Of a stretch of DNA of 64,000 bases, positions 63,959 through 64,000 are shown piece after piece. Source of the DNA: Ichthyophis bannanicus. Taxonomy: Eukaryota; Chordata; Amphibia; Gymnophiona; Ichthyophiidae. Where the stretch lies: the NCBI GenBank assembly GCA_033557465.1, contig CM066031.1, positions 1,068,426,444 through 1,068,490,443 of the forward strand. The letters run 5' to 3'. Position numbers and translations under genes: made by a program. Under the pieces are notes generated by a model. That model saw nothing but the letters and a program-made list of their open reading frames with translations. It was not told the origin of the DNA and did no database searches. Every line of letters starts with the position of its first letter. Position 1 is the first letter of the stretch.

Positions 63959-64000
63959 AAGAACATAAGAAATGCCATACTAGGTCAGACCAAGGTTCAT
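63959..64000 (-). mobile_element. CR1 second-subfamily 3' end, cut by window edge
   Basis: CATAAGAACATAAGAAATGC followed by CATACTAGGTCAGACC is the reverse complement of the 3' end at 41450-41500. The 8-bp tail unit here is TTCTTATG in sense. The element continues beyond the window. Confidence 0.75.

Overview
The window is eukaryotic nuclear DNA built almost entirely from transposable elements, most of them old and nested. The mixture points to a large-genome amphibian, most likely a caecilian. It contains several DIRS-type tyrosine-recombinase retrotransposons, CR1 LINEs with 8-bp tail repeats, L2, RTE (BovB-like) and L1/Tx1-like LINEs, a tRNA/CORE/L2-tailed SINE, hAT and PIF/Harbinger DNA transposons, and a possible Penelope-type ribozyme fragment. 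The organism call is an inference from repeat content only. No operons, CRISPR arrays or other bacterial features are present. The only likely host coding sequence is one 180-bp exon at 20207-20386 (+).

Region 1 (45-16570) is a nested stack. A 5'-truncated DIRS element on the minus strand (DIRS-A, 45-2957 and 15331-16570) is split inside its reverse transcriptase by a near full-length CR1 on the minus strand (2958-15330). That CR1 is broken by a complete DIRS on the plus strand (DIRS-B, 4946-12875), a SINE (13255-13535) and a short insert with a hammerhead-like motif (about 13691-14165). DIRS-B is itself broken in its recombinase gene by a 2.3-kb hAT-like element (9289-11553) with an exact 8-bp target duplication, and the hAT contains a C-rich tandem array and large palindromes.

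Region 2 (16571-21065) is relatively repeat-poor and holds the candidate exon. Region 3 (21066-30715) has the best preserved DIRS (DIRS-C, 21291-28197), with gag, RT-RNase H and tyrosine recombinase in overlapping frames, inverted terminal repeats and an internal complementary region. It sits inside an older DNA-transposon-like repeat and carries a CR1 insertion. Region 4 (30716-38800) is a patchwork of CR1, MITE and SINE pieces, with a perfect 58-bp inverted duplication.

Region 5 (38806-47650) holds two long basic ORFs in LTR-like settings. One lies in a solo LTR-like unit (42454-43855, TG...CA ends, 4-bp ATTT duplication) that splits an RTE LINE endonuclease; the RTE is also split by L1-like and L2 pieces. 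Region 6 (47651-64000) contains a full-length L2 LINE (49730-53426) with an 11-bp target duplication, several MITEs with target duplications, a PIF/Harbinger transposase remnant, CR1 fragments and palindromic elements with hammerhead-like loops.

Functionally these are independent parasites. The DIRS genes cooperate as Gag, RT-RNase H and recombinase for circular-DNA integration, and the LINE pieces encode an ORF1 esterase-like protein and endonuclease-RT. Nearly every element is broken. The most intact frames are the DIRS-C recombinase and the C-terminal part of the DIRS-B recombinase.
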